A stretch of 64,000 bases of DNA from positions 62,001 to 126,000 of the forward strand of contig NZ_QOIL01000005.1 in NCBI RefSeq assembly GCF_003323745.1, written 5' to 3'. Source of the DNA: Sphaerisporangium album. GTDB lineage: Bacteria > Actinomycetota > Actinomycetes > Streptosporangiales > Streptosporangiaceae. How positions within the stretch are numbered: the stretch's first letter is position 1; every line of letters starts with the position of its first letter. A model generated the notes under the pieces. That model made no database searches. It was not told the origin of the DNA and saw only the letters and a list, made by a program, of their open reading frames with translations. The position numbers and the translations under genes were made by a program. Shown here piece after piece: positions 9,179-18,083 of the stretch.

Positions 9179-9621
9179 CATCTCCAGATGTATGGCGCTC
9201 TACAGAAGAGGCGCAAGCGGGTCTGAGGCTTTTGTGTCCTGATTAGTGGAATCTGAAGGACGAAGTTGGCCCAAGACGAGGCCACTTGAGTGAGATGCCG
9301 CTGCTGCATCGGCCTGTTGATTCGATGGCAAGGCCCGACGAAGGAGGGCTGCGGCAGCCGATCACCAGCCCTATGTTGCGAGTACCGGAGTGAGCGATCC
9401 CTACCTTCTTTCTGGGGCGTCCGAACCGGTCGTAGGGTTCTGACACGCCAAGGGTGTCGGGCGTGGCTGTGAGCGATCTGCCGTCCGTGGCTCGTGACGA
9501 TTGGCCACCTGGCACCTACGACGACTCGGCCGCTGATTGAGAATTGCGAGCTCATCGCTGTGTAGGGATGCGCCGGCGAGGTCGTCCACGGGACCGCCAA
9601 CAACGACCGGAGGAGACGACG
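9179..9621. other. Non-coding region upstream of the IS110 transposase
   Basis: This 443-bp stretch between the caspase-kinase stop and the IS110 transposase has no credible gene. IS110-family elements carry a long non-coding end before the transposase that in studied members (IS621) encodes the bridge RNA. Part of this region is therefore probably the left end of the element. I cannot place the exact boundary or fold the RNA by eye. Confidence 0.4.
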
Positions 9622-10798
9622 TTGCAGCGGGTGTGGGCCGGAGTGGACATCGGCAAGAACCACCACCACGCGGTGGTGATCGATGCGGAGGGAAAGCGAC
9701 TGCTGTCGCGGCGGGTAGCCAACGACGAAGCTGCCCTGAGCGGGCTGTTGACCGAGGTCAGCGCGCTGGCCGATGGTGATCTGGGCCGTTGACATCATGA
9801 CCGGCGGGGCGGCACTGCTGCTGGCGGTGCTGCTTGGCCATGGCCAGCAGGTGCTGTACATCTCCAGCACCATGGTCAACCGCGCCGCCGACGGCTACAG
9901 GGGAGCGGGCAAGACCGACGCTAAAGGCGCCGCGATCATCGCCGACCAGGCCCGGATCCGGCGGGATCTGGTCACGCTGCGTCCCGAGGGCGAACTGATC
10001 ACCGAGTTGCGGATGCTGGTGGCCCGCCGCCAAGACCTGGTGGCCGATCGCACGCGCGCGGTCAACCGGCTGCGCGACCAGCTCCTGGCCATCTGCCCGG
10101 CGCTGGAACGCGCGCTGGATATGACCAACAAGGGACCATTGGTCCTGCTCACCGGCTATCAGACTCCTGCGGCCATTCGCCAGGCGGGCCAGGCAGGCCT
10201 GGAGGCGTGGCTGCGCCGCGGTGCGAGCGAGCTGGCCGCGCGAGCGTTCCAGGCGGCATCTGCCCAGACCATCACGGTGCCGGGAGAGCTGGCGGCTGCA
10301 CTGCTGGTGGCCCAACTTGCCACCGAGCTCATCAGGCTCAATGAGCTGATTGACGACGTGGACACGCTCATTCAGGACCGGTTCCACCGCCATGATCTTG
10401 CCGAGTTCATCATCAGCATGCCCGGCATCGGTGTCCTGCTGGGCGCCGAGTTCCTGGCCGCTACCGGCGGCGACATGAGCGCCTTCGCCTCGCCGGACCG
10501 CCTGGCCGGCTATGCATGACTCGCCCCCGTTCCCCGCGACTCTGGGCGGATCAGCGGCAATCTGCACCAGCCCCGCCGCTACAACCGCACCCTGAACCGC
10601 GTCTTCTACACCTCGGCCCTGGTCAGCATCCGCCATCACCCCGCGTCCCGCGCCTTCTATGAGCGCAAACGCTCCGAAGGCAAGGTCCACACCCGGGCCG
10701 TACTAGCCCTGGCCAGACGACGGGTCAACGTGCTGTGGGCACTCATCCGCGACCGGCGATGCTACGAGGCAACCCCACCGCTTCCTCAGGCCGCATAG
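9622..10798 (+). mobile_element. IS110-family transposase, inactivated
   Basis: The product starts at a TTG (9622) behind GGAGGA and reads LQRVWAGVDIGKNHHHAVVI, the RuvC-like opening of IS110 DEDD transposases. The frame shifts near 9775 into WAVDIMTGGAALLLAVLLGH. The run KTDAKGAAIIADQAR follows, where the usual second acidic residue of DAKDA is glycine. The C-terminal domain includes MPGIGVLLGAEFLAATGG. An in-frame TGA at 10517-10519 interrupts LAGYA-LAPVPRDSGRISG; the same frame then runs through NRTLNRVFYTSALVSIRHHP to TAG at 10796. With a frameshift, a nonsense codon and a lost acidic residue it cannot be active. It bounds the nuclease/caspase island. Confidence 0.85.
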
Positions 10799-10877
10799 CT
10801 TGATCGCCTTGACAACCTCATTGAGAATCGTCACCGGGGTGTTCGCCCCGAGGTGTGGACACCGGCTGTAAAGCAGC

Positions 10878-13643
10878 TCACCCCTTCGCCTTCATCCCCC
10901 GGAGGGGGCTTCCAGTCATCCATGATTGCGGCGTCTCGATAGGAGGAGCAGGCGGGACCGCGTCGGTGGGTGCGGGCGGGACTGCGCCGGCGGGCCAGGG
11001 GCGGGCGTTCAGGGCCTCGAGGGCCTGGCGGGCCATGGCTAGCTTCTCGTAGACGAACAGGACCGGGTGGCCGGCGGCCATCGTGACCGCGATGCGCAGG
11101 GCGGCCTGCGGTCCTTCGGCGGTGGCGAGGCCGATGCCGGGCCGGGCCCGGCGCATGGCCGCGGTGATCAGGCCGGTCATCTCACCGGGCCGGCGGCCGC
11201 GCTTGTCGGCGTCCTCGTAGACGACGACCCGGCCGAACCACGCGGCGACGGCCTCGGCCGAGCGGGCCACCAGGTCGTCGCGGCGGTCGCCGGGCAGCGT
11301 GATCGCGGCCACGGGCTCGCCGCCCCAGACATCGCTGATCATGCGGCCGGTCGCGTCGAGCGCTACGGCGTTGTGGCCGTAGTCCACGATCACCGGGCCG
11401 CCGCCGGCCAGGTAGACGTGGCCGCGCCCCGGGTTCGACTCGCCCGGCGTGAACGTGCCCAGCGCGCGCCGGATGTCCTTGGCGCTGACCCCGAGCCCGC
11501 GGCAGGCCGCCACCGCGGCCAGCGCGTTCGCGATCACGTGCGGGGCGAGCCCGCCGAACGCGCCGGGCACCTCGACCACGCTGAGCAGCGCCCGCTCCCG
11601 GTCCGCATCGAACTCGACCAGCTCGCCGTTGCGAAGCTCGTAGGCCAGGCCGCCCGCCTGCCGGTGCCGCTCGATGACCGGGTTGCCGTTCACCAGGCTG
11701 AAATACCTGATCACGGACGCGTGCCTGCGCACCCGCGGCCGGTCGGCGAGCGCGGCGACCACCGGGTCGTCGGCGTTCAGCACCACGGTCCCGCCCTCGC
11801 GAACCTCCTCGGCGACCAGCGCCTTTACCTCGACCAGCTCGTCGAGATCTTCCACGCCGTCCGCGCCCAGGTGGTCGGCGGTGATGTTGGTGACCACGGC
11901 CACGTCGGCCTGGTCGTAGCCGAGCCCACCGCGGATGATCCCGCCGCGCGCCGTCTCCAGCACCGCGGCGTCGATGCTGGTGTCGTCGAGCACCATGTCC
12001 GCGGACCGCGGACCCGAGGCGTCGGCGTCGTAGACCAGCCGGCCGCCGGAGTAGACCCCGTCCGTGGTGGACATCCCCACCCGCATCCCGGCCTTGCTCA
12101 GGATGTGGCCGATCATGCGGACCGTCGTGGTCTTCCCGTTGGTCCCGGTGACCGCGACGACCGGGACCCGAGATGGGGCGCCGGGCGGGTACAGGCTGTC
12201 GATCACCGCGCCGGCCACGTCCCGCGGCGCCCCCTCGGCCGGGGACAGGTGCATCCGCAGCCCCGGGCACGCGTTGATCTCGATCACGGCCCCGGGCTCA
12301 GCCCCGCCGTGACCGGCCCCGCCGCACCGCATCGGTGCCGCGATGTCGGCCAGCCGCACGTCGATGCCGCAGACGTCCAGGCCGACCACGGCCGCGGCCC
12401 GGCGGCACACGTCGGCCACGTCCTCGTGCACCAGGTCGGTCACGTCGCGGCTGGTTCCGCCGGTGGACAGGTTCGCGTTCCGGCGCAGGGTCACGAGCCG
12501 GCCGCGGGCCGGGACCGACGCCGGGCCCAGGCCCTGGGCCTCCAGGTGCGCGAGCGCGCGCTCGTCCAGTTTGATCTTGGTCAGCTCTCGGGAGTGGCCC
12601 TCACCCCGGCGCGGGTCGGCATTCACCACGTCGACGAGCTGGGTGATGTCGGAGGCGCCATCGCCGGTCACCGAGGCCGGCCGCAGCTCGGCTGCGGCCA
12701 CCACCTGGCCGTCGACCACCAGCACCCGGTAGTCGGTGCCGGGCACGAACTTCTCCACGATCGCGCCCTCGCCGCCGGCCGCCGCCTGGGCGTAGGCCGC
12801 GGCCGCGGCCGCGGCGGTGGTCACGCCGACGGTAACGTTGGCACCGTGGCTGCCGTGGAGCGGCTTGATCACGACCGGCCCGCCGAGCCGGCCCAGCGCC
12901 CCGGCGGCGTCGGCCGCGCTCCAGGCCACCACCCCATCGGGCACCGGGATGCCCGCGTCGGTCAGCAGCTGTTTGGCCAGCATCTTGTCGGCCGCGATGT
13001 CCACACCGATCACGGACGTCTGCTCGGTCAGCGCGGCGCACACCAGCCGGCGACAGCGCCCGTAGCCGAGCCGCAGCATGCTCAGCCGGCCGACCCGGCG
13101 GACCGGTATCCCCCGGCGGCGGGCCGCGCCCGCGAGCGCGGCCGTGCTCACGCCGAGGCGCTCCCGCTCCACGACCCGAGCGATCCTGGCCAGTTCGAGC
13201 GGCAGGTCGGGGATGCGTTGAAGAAGAATGTGCTCGACCGTGGTGATGGCCAGTTCCAGCAGCTCGGCCGGCACCGAGGACTGCGCGGGCTCGTCCTGCG
13301 GGCATTCGGTCATCACGTCGTAGCGGCCGTCGGCGCCGGCCCACATGGTCCGGCCCAGGTACACGTCGCGGCCCACCAGACTGGACAGCTCCAGCGCCAC
13401 GTGCTCGGTGACGTGGCCGAAGTAGGTGCCCCGGGCCATCGCCTCCAGGAACCCGCCCGGGCGCCCGGCCGCGCAGTGGTGCTCGGCCAGCCCGGGCAGG
13501 GCCGCGGTCAGCCGGCCGGCGAAGCCCGGGTACTCGGTGGTCTTCCGGCCGGTCAGCTCCTCGAGCTCGAGCCGCGCGACGGTGACCGGCCGGGTGCTGA
13601 ATGAGTTGGGTCCGCTCAGGTGACGCAGGTCGTCGAGACGCAC
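10878..13643 (-). CDS. cphA: Cyanophycin synthetase
   Basis: The enzyme polymerises aspartate and arginine into the nitrogen-storage polymer cyanophycin, using ATP. The 921 residues show the family order: an N-terminal domain (RPVTVARLELEELTGRKTTE), an ATP-grasp domain that activates the carboxylate (VVIKPLHGSHGANVTVGV; IEINACPGLRMHLSP), and a C-terminal Mur-ligase-like domain with P-loop VAVTGTNGKTTTVRMIGHI, then TTDGVY and DNITADHLG-type runs. The GTG at 13643 is preceded by GGGGAG at good spacing. It lies 44 bases downstream of cphB on the same strand, so the two probably form one operon that makes and degrades the polymer. Confidence 0.92.
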   Translation of the reverse strand: MRLDDLRHLSGPNSFSTRPVTVARLELEELTGRKTTEYPGFAGRLTAALPGLAEHHCAAGRPGGFLEAMARGTYFGHVTEHVALELSSLVGRDVYLGRTMWAGADGRYDVMTECPQDEPAQSSVPAELLELAITTVEHILLQRIPDLPLELARIARVVERERLGVSTAALAGAARRRGIPVRRVGRLSMLRLGYGRCRRLVCAALTEQTSVIGVDIAADKMLAKQLLTDAGIPVPDGVVAWSAADAAGALGRLGGPVVIKPLHGSHGANVTVGVTTAAAAAAAYAQAAAGGEGAIVEKFVPGTDYRVLVVDGQVVAAAELRPASVTGDGASDITQLVDVVNADPRRGEGHSRELTKIKLDERALAHLEAQGLGPASVPARGRLVTLRRNANLSTGGTSRDVTDLVHEDVADVCRRAAAVVGLDVCGIDVRLADIAAPMRCGGAGHGGAEPGAVIEINACPGLRMHLSPAEGAPRDVAGAVIDSLYPPGAPSRVPVVAVTGTNGKTTTVRMIGHILSKAGMRVGMSTTDGVYSGGRLVYDADASGPRSADMVLDDTSIDAAVLETARGGIIRGGLGYDQADVAVVTNITADHLGADGVEDLDELVEVKALVAEEVREGGTVVLNADDPVVAALADRPRVRRHASVIRYFSLVNGNPVIERHRQAGGLAYELRNGELVEFDADRERALLSVVEVPGAFGGLAPHVIANALAAVAACRGLGVSAKDIRRALGTFTPGESNPGRGHVYLAGGGPVIVDYGHNAVALDATGRMISDVWGGEPVAAITLPGDRRDDLVARSAEAVAAWFGRVVVYEDADKRGRRPGEMTGLITAAMRRARPGIGLATAEGPQAALRIAVTMAAGHPVLFVYEKLAMARQALEALNARPWPAGAVPPAPTDAVPPAPPIETPQSWMTGSPLRGMKAKG

Positions 13644-13687
13644 GTGACACTCCCCAAGGGTTGGGCGGATGGGCGGGCTGGCGGTGA

Positions 13688-14515
13688 TCAGTACCGGTCG
13701 TGCGCGGGCCCGATGGTGGCCTCGCGGGTCGCGATGTCGAAGACGCACCCGGCGGGCAGCAGGTGCAGCCGGACGCCGAACAGGGTGATCGGGTCTTCGT
13801 CCCCGGCGGCGTGGATGACCGTGGCGTTCCGCCCGTCAGCCACCGTGGCCACGCCGGTGCCGAGCACCTCGAAGCGGGTGCCGTCGACCAGGATCCCGGT
13901 GTTCTCGCCGATGCCGACGCCCAGGTACTCCAGGTCGAGCGCCATGGCGCTGAGCAGCCGGGGGAGCCGGCCGCGCTCGCTGAAGTGCATGTCGATGATG
14001 AGCGCCTTCGGGAGCAGGCCGAGCCCGGGGCCGGTGCGGACCGTGGCGGCGGACACGCCGGGGCCTTCGCCGCCGAGGATCATCGTGCGGCCCATGGCGG
14101 TGGCGCCGGCGCTGGTCCCGGCGATGACCGCGCCGCCTGCGCGCAGCCGGTCGCGCAGGATCTCGTTGGCCCGCGAGCCGACCAGGGCGCGCAGCCGCGA
14201 CTGGTCGCCGCCGGAGAAGAACACGCCCGTGGCGTCGTCGAGGAGCTTGGCCGCGTTGTCGCCGTCGGCGTCGGAGCGCCCGCGCAGCCGCAGTTCCCTG
14301 GTGTGGTCCACGCCGAGCTTGCGGAACACCCGCTCGTAGTCGGCGTGCACCTCCTCGGGCGCCCCGGTGGCCGTAGTGACCAGCACGATCCGGGCCGCCT
14401 CCCCGCCAGACAGCTCCACGAACCGCTCGAGCAGGCCGGAACCGCGGCACTCGGCGCCCCCGATGATAAGCAGGCGGCCCGGATCACCAGGTTTATCCCC
14501 TTCGTCCGCGTCCAT
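13688..14515 (-). CDS. cphB: Cyanophycinase
   Basis: This serine peptidase of the S51 family hydrolyses cyanophycin to beta-Asp-Arg dipeptides. The 275-residue protein opens with GRLLIIGGAECRGSGLLERF and carries the nucleophile in AGTSAGATAMGRTMI; FFSGGDQSRLRALVG upstream and LLPKALIIDMHFSERGRLPR downstream are also typical. Its length matches the family. The ATG at 14515 is preceded by GAGGAGGGA. It is the first gene of the cphB-cphA operon. The upstream 500 bases contain no gene. Confidence 0.92.
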   Translation of the reverse strand: MDADEGDKPGDPGRLLIIGGAECRGSGLLERFVELSGGEAARIVLVTTATGAPEEVHADYERVFRKLGVDHTRELRLRGRSDADGDNAAKLLDDATGVFFSGGDQSRLRALVGSRANEILRDRLRAGGAVIAGTSAGATAMGRTMILGGEGPGVSAATVRTGPGLGLLPKALIIDMHFSERGRLPRLLSAMALDLEYLGVGIGENTGILVDGTRFEVLGTGVATVADGRNATVIHAAGDEDPITLFGVRLHLLPAGCVFDIATREATIGPAHDRY

Positions 14516-14740
14516 GCTCCCTCCTCGACCAGTTGTTACCCTTAGGCGTCGAATATCATCCGAGAGCAACCAGTTCGGCCCGTATAGGCCGGTTTGGGAG
14601 CGCGGGTGCTCGCGTTACTCGGAGCGCAGGGCGCCGCGGACGTGCCGGCCGTGCCCCGGGCCCGGAGCGCTGCCTGGACAGCTCCTCGGGCAGCTACCGC
14701 GCACCCTGCCCGCACCACCACCAACCCCAGCGCGCACGCG

Positions 14741-14776
14741 TCATTGAAAGAGAAGACGTCATTGAAAGAGAAGACA
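14741..14776. repeat. Tandem 18-bp repeat (two copies)
   Basis: TCATTGAAAGAGAAGACG (14741-14758) is immediately followed by TCATTGAAAGAGAAGACA (14759-14776), differing only in the last base. Confidence 0.85.
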
Positions 14777-14836
14777 AAGGTTCTCAAGCGGCTCGGAAAA
14801 GAGACCGCTTAGTGGGTTGATGTACCCCGTTGGTGT

Positions 14837-14869
14837 AAAACCCCGAACCAAATCATGGTTCGGAGTTTT
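14837..14869. terminator. Hairpin terminator
   Basis: AAAACCCCGAACC (14837-14849), loop AAATCAT, then GGTTCGGAGTTTT (14857-14869): a 13-bp stem with one wobble pair, ending in TTTT on the plus strand and flanked by AAAA, so it can work in both directions. Confidence 0.65.
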
Positions 14870-14880
14870 CGCTGGTCAGA

Positions 14881-14931
14881 ACGTGGTCAGGGGCGGGGTC
14901 GAACCGCCGACCTTCCGCTTTCAGGCGGAAC
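14881..14931 (-). other. tRNA-like 3' half (remnant)
   Basis: On the minus strand a clear T-arm is present: GGCGG-TTCGACC-CCGCC, followed by CCTGACCAC like an acceptor 3' strand. It is preceded by TTCCGC-CTGAAA-GCGGAA, like an anticodon arm but with a six-base loop. No D-arm or 5' acceptor strand follows, so it is not a working tRNA. It could be the scar of an integrated element at a tRNA 3' end. Confidence 0.4.
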
Positions 14932-15027
14932 GATCACCCTGCTCCCGCGGCCCCGATGCCAGCGGTGCTGCTCGGATGTGGACGCGCGCTCACGGTGGCT
15001 GATGTTGTCGTCAGCGTTGTCGTCACA

Positions 15028-15678
15028 TCAGCCGAGGTTCTCGAGAATCTCGATGGCTTGCAGTACGTCGGTAACCACGTGGTCGGCCTGGTGGTCGACA
15101 CCGGACCAGGCGCCTCTGTCGATCCAGATCGTTCGGAGACCGGCGGCGCGTCCGCCGGCTATGTCAGCGGTCAGGTTGTCACCGATCACCCATCCGCCCT
15201 CGACGAGAGTGACGCCGCAACGCTTGGCCGCGATCTCGAATAGACCGGCCTCGGGCTTTCGCATGCCCTCGGCCCCCGACAACGCGTAAGCGTCTACAGC
15301 TTCGGCCAACCCGGTCTGCTGGATCTTCCCGAGCTGATTGTCCGCCGTACCGTTGGTGACGATCGCGACGCGCCACCCGGATGCGCGCAGCCGAGTTAGG
15401 CCCTCCAGTACTTCGGGCCGACAGTGCACGAGGTAGGGCATCTGCCTCCGGTAACGGACCCAGAGCTCCTCAACCGTCTCCGACAGAGCGAAGTGCTCCC
15501 GGACCATGCTGAAGAACGCCTCACGGTGAGGGTGGCCAGCCTGGTCGAGCACGATCAGCCAGTCAACCGCCTCGGGACCCAAGCCGTACGCTTCGGCGAA
15601 CTCCTCGACCCAGACCCGAAACGCCGCGTCGAGGTCTATGAGGGTGTTGTCCAGGTCGAAGAGGGCAAGCCGCTGCAC
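15028..15678 (-). CDS. HAD-superfamily hydrolase
   Basis: The 216-residue protein has all four HAD motifs: nucleophile loop LALFDLDNTLIDLD, threonine motif VAIVTNGTADNQ, lysine in GMRKPEAGLFEIA and the acidic motif WVIGDNLTADIAGG. A helical cap domain lies between motif I and motif II. Such proteins dephosphorylate small sugar or nucleotide phosphates; the substrate cannot be told. It stands alone between two intergenic regions. Confidence 0.88.
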   Translation of the reverse strand: MQRLALFDLDNTLIDLDAAFRVWVEEFAEAYGLGPEAVDWLIVLDQAGHPHREAFFSMVREHFALSETVEELWVRYRRQMPYLVHCRPEVLEGLTRLRASGWRVAIVTNGTADNQLGKIQQTGLAEAVDAYALSGAEGMRKPEAGLFEIAAKRCGVTLVEGGWVIGDNLTADIAGGRAAGLRTIWIDRGAWSGVDHQADHVVTDVLQAIEILENLG

Positions 15679-15933
15679 GACCGCATTTTAGCCCGCGTGC
15701 GCCCGCCTGCCGACGCCGAATGCCGACGTCAGCGGCAGGTTCCCGCCGGGCGCGGCGGATGATAGCCGCACGATAAGGAAGCGATGGTCTCCCGGCCTAA
15801 CGTTCCAGGCAAGCCGACGACGGACTGGAACCCGAGGTGAGAATCAGGAGGCGCAGGTGAGGAAGCCGAAGCCGCGTGTCCGCGGCGGCGGTTTCCGGTA
15901 CTGGCTCGACCCTCGGACACCGTTCTGGCGGGC

Positions 15934-17151
15934 ATGGCGTCCGTGGCCGTCAACCGGCGGGTGGAGGCCACGCTCGCCCTGGCCGAGGTCCTCACCTGCG
16001 GCCCGTGCGAGGAGAGCCTGAACGCCGTGGAACGCATCCTGGAACACTCCCATCTCGACGAGATGTCGATGGACACCGTGGAGAACGCCCTGCTCGCTCT
16101 CACCTACGCGGGCCGCTTCGACTGCGCGGTCCCATGGTGCGACAAGTTCAGCGCCGAGGCGATGTCCAGGCAGGCCCCCAGCAGTCAGGCAAGGCTCGCG
16201 GCGATCCGCGCCGAGATCGCGTTCCGGCAGGGCGACATGCCCGCCGCCGCCCACCACGCCCGCATCGCGCTCGACACCATCCCGATGAGCAGCTGGGGCG
16301 TCGCCGTCGGCGGGCCGCTGAGCAGCCTCATCATCGCGCTGACGGCGATGGGCAAGTACGACGCCGTGCGCCAATACCTGGACCGGCCGGTGCCCGAGAC
16401 CATGTTCCAGACCCGGTACGGCCTGCACTACCTGTACGCCCGCGGGCGCTACAACATGGCCAACGAGTACTTCGCGCCGGCGCTGCGCGACTTCCAGCGC
16501 TGCGGCGAGCTGATGGTCACCTGGAACCTCGACACGCCCGGCCTGATCCCGTGGCGCGCCGACGCGGGCGAGGCCTGCCTGCGCATGGGGCACGTCGAGG
16601 AGGCCAGAGAGCTCATCGAGGCCCAGCTCGGCCTCTGCGGCGCCGGCGCCCGCAGGGGAAGGGGCATCGCCCTGCGGCTGCAGGCCGCCGTCTCCGAGCC
16701 CGCGCGCCGCCCGGCGCTGCTCCGGCAGGCGACCGAGTACCTGCAGATGGCCGGTGACAGGTACGAGCTGGCCAGGGCGCTGTTCGACCTAGTCGAGGCG
16801 TACGACGCGCTCGGCGAGTACCGCCGCGCCCGCACGATCGCGGGCCGCGCCCAGGCCGCGGCGCGCGAGTGCCGGGCGGAGCCGATGATCAGCGCGCTGA
16901 GCCGGGCCGACGACCCGAGCGTCGTGCCGGCTCCGCTGCCGAGCGAGCTGATCGGCGTGCTGAGCGACGCCGAGCGGCGGGTGGCCGCCCTGGCGGCGGC
17001 AGGCTACGCCAACCGGGAGATCGCGGCCCGGCTCTACATCACGCTCAGCACGGTCGAGCAGCACCTCACCCGCACCTACCGGAAGCTGAACCTCAGCCGG
17101 CGCGTCGACCTGCCCCTGGTCGTGGAGTTCGAAAACCAGGTCGAGCGCTGA
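15934..17151 (+). CDS. LuxR-family regulator with TPR-like N-terminal region, possibly a truncated LAL regulator
   Basis: The C-terminal 65 residues are a LuxR DNA-binding domain (LSDAERRVAALAAAGYANRE, then IAARLYITLSTVEQHLTRTY and RKLNLSRR). The preceding 330 residues are helical repeats such as SQARLAAIRAEIAFRQGDMP and ELARALFDLVEAYDALGEYR, like the C-terminal half of large ATP-binding LuxR (LAL) regulators. The ATPase domain of LAL proteins, normally about 300 residues or more, is absent. No ribosome site precedes the ATG at 15934, so this may be the surviving 3' part of a larger gene. Target genes are unknown. Confidence 0.7.
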   Translation: MASVAVNRRVEATLALAEVLTCGPCEESLNAVERILEHSHLDEMSMDTVENALLALTYAGRFDCAVPWCDKFSAEAMSRQAPSSQARLAAIRAEIAFRQGDMPAAAHHARIALDTIPMSSWGVAVGGPLSSLIIALTAMGKYDAVRQYLDRPVPETMFQTRYGLHYLYARGRYNMANEYFAPALRDFQRCGELMVTWNLDTPGLIPWRADAGEACLRMGHVEEARELIEAQLGLCGAGARRGRGIALRLQAAVSEPARRPALLRQATEYLQMAGDRYELARALFDLVEAYDALGEYRRARTIAGRAQAAARECRAEPMISALSRADDPSVVPAPLPSELIGVLSDAERRVAALAAAGYANREIAARLYITLSTVEQHLTRTYRKLNLSRRVDLPLVVEFENQVER

Positions 17152-17318
17152 GGCGGCCTGCCGACAGGCAGGGCAGCCACGGAGTCGCGTGCGCTCGCCC
17201 GCCGGATCCACGGTCGGAAGCGGGAGATGCGCCATGGAACTGACCGTGGTCCGCAGGGGTCCGGGCGCGACCCGCGGGTGGTGAGCTGCTCACCGCTTGC
17301 GGATCGTCGTGTACGCGA

Positions 17319-18083
17319 TCAGCTCCCGTGGCCGTTCGCCGACGACAGCAGGTCGCGCAGGTCGAGCAGGACCGGCGGGTCGAGCGAGCTCATGGGCTTG
17401 AGCTGGATGTCCGCGTGCTGCACCCCGCCGTCGGAGCCGACCACGATCGGCCCGGACCGCGCGATGCACAGTGCGTCGTCGCCGCGCGGCGGATGGTGGA
17501 TGGCGTCCTCGCGGCCGGCGGCCACGGACTGCGCGATCAGGTGCCAGCGGCCCTCGGGAACGTTCTCCAGCAGGTAGGGTCCCGGGCCGCTGATCACGGT
17601 GTAGCTGACCGGCCGCCCTTCGAGGATCTGGTCGGGGAACAGGCCGGTGAAGACCGGCTGGTCCTCCAGCGGAGAGGTGACGGTGCCGCTGAGGGTCATC
17701 GTCGTGGTGGCCGGCGGCGCGTCCCGCCCGGCCTGGAGTGCCTGCGCCGTGATGCTCATGTGCTGGCGGTACTTGCTGGGCGGCAGGCCCACGCTGTGCG
17801 TGAAGCGCGAGCTGAATGTGCCGACGCTGGAGTAGCCCACCTGGTGGCTGATGTTCATGATGCTCAACGACGTCGTGGCGAGCAACCGCTTGGCCTCGCG
17901 TAACCGCACCGCCGACAGGAACCGGCCCGGCGACAGCCCCGTGACCCGCTGGAAGACGCGGGAGAAGTGGAACTTGCTGAACATGGCTGTGCGGGCCATG
18001 TCGTTGATCGTGAGCTGCTCGCCGAGGTTCTCCTGCATGCTCACGATCACCCGCATGACCGCTCGCTCGATGACGTCGTCCAT
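17319..18083 (-). CDS. AraC-family transcriptional regulator
   Basis: Of 254 residues, about 1-105 form the double helix-turn-helix of AraC proteins: LTINDMARTAMFSKFHFSRV, FQRVTGLSPGRFLSAVRLRE, then the second unit SIMNISHQVGYSSVGTFSSR and VGLPPSKYR. The DNA-binding domain is at the N-terminus, so the C-terminal 140 residues would be the effector part; they contain the immunoglobulin-like run GPGPYLLENVPEGRWHLIAQ. The start at 18083 follows GGGAGGA at good distance. It is convergent with the LuxR gene; its target is unknown. Confidence 0.85.
   Translation of the reverse strand: MDDVIERAVMRVIVSMQENLGEQLTINDMARTAMFSKFHFSRVFQRVTGLSPGRFLSAVRLREAKRLLATTSLSIMNISHQVGYSSVGTFSSRFTHSVGLPPSKYRQHMSITAQALQAGRDAPPATTTMTLSGTVTSPLEDQPVFTGLFPDQILEGRPVSYTVISGPGPYLLENVPEGRWHLIAQSVAAGREDAIHHPPRGDDALCIARSGPIVVGSDGGVQHADIQLKPMSSLDPPVLLDLRDLLSSANGHGS

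Larger units (their letters stand above)
14516..15027. other. Intergenic region with small repeats and a tRNA-like remnant
   Basis: The 512 bases between cphB and the HAD hydrolase hold an 18-bp tandem repeat, a terminator-like hairpin and a decayed tRNA 3' half. I see no gene. Confidence 0.6.

Noticed and set aside
11067-13604. Plus-strand open frame of 845 codons opposite cphA
   Set aside because: It is a shadow frame; the minus strand encodes complete cyanophycin synthetase with all motifs.
14741-14776. Start of a CRISPR array
   Set aside because: Only two adjacent 18-bp units without spacers.
14881-14931. Functional tRNA gene
   Set aside because: No 5' acceptor strand or D-arm, and the anticodon-like loop has six bases.
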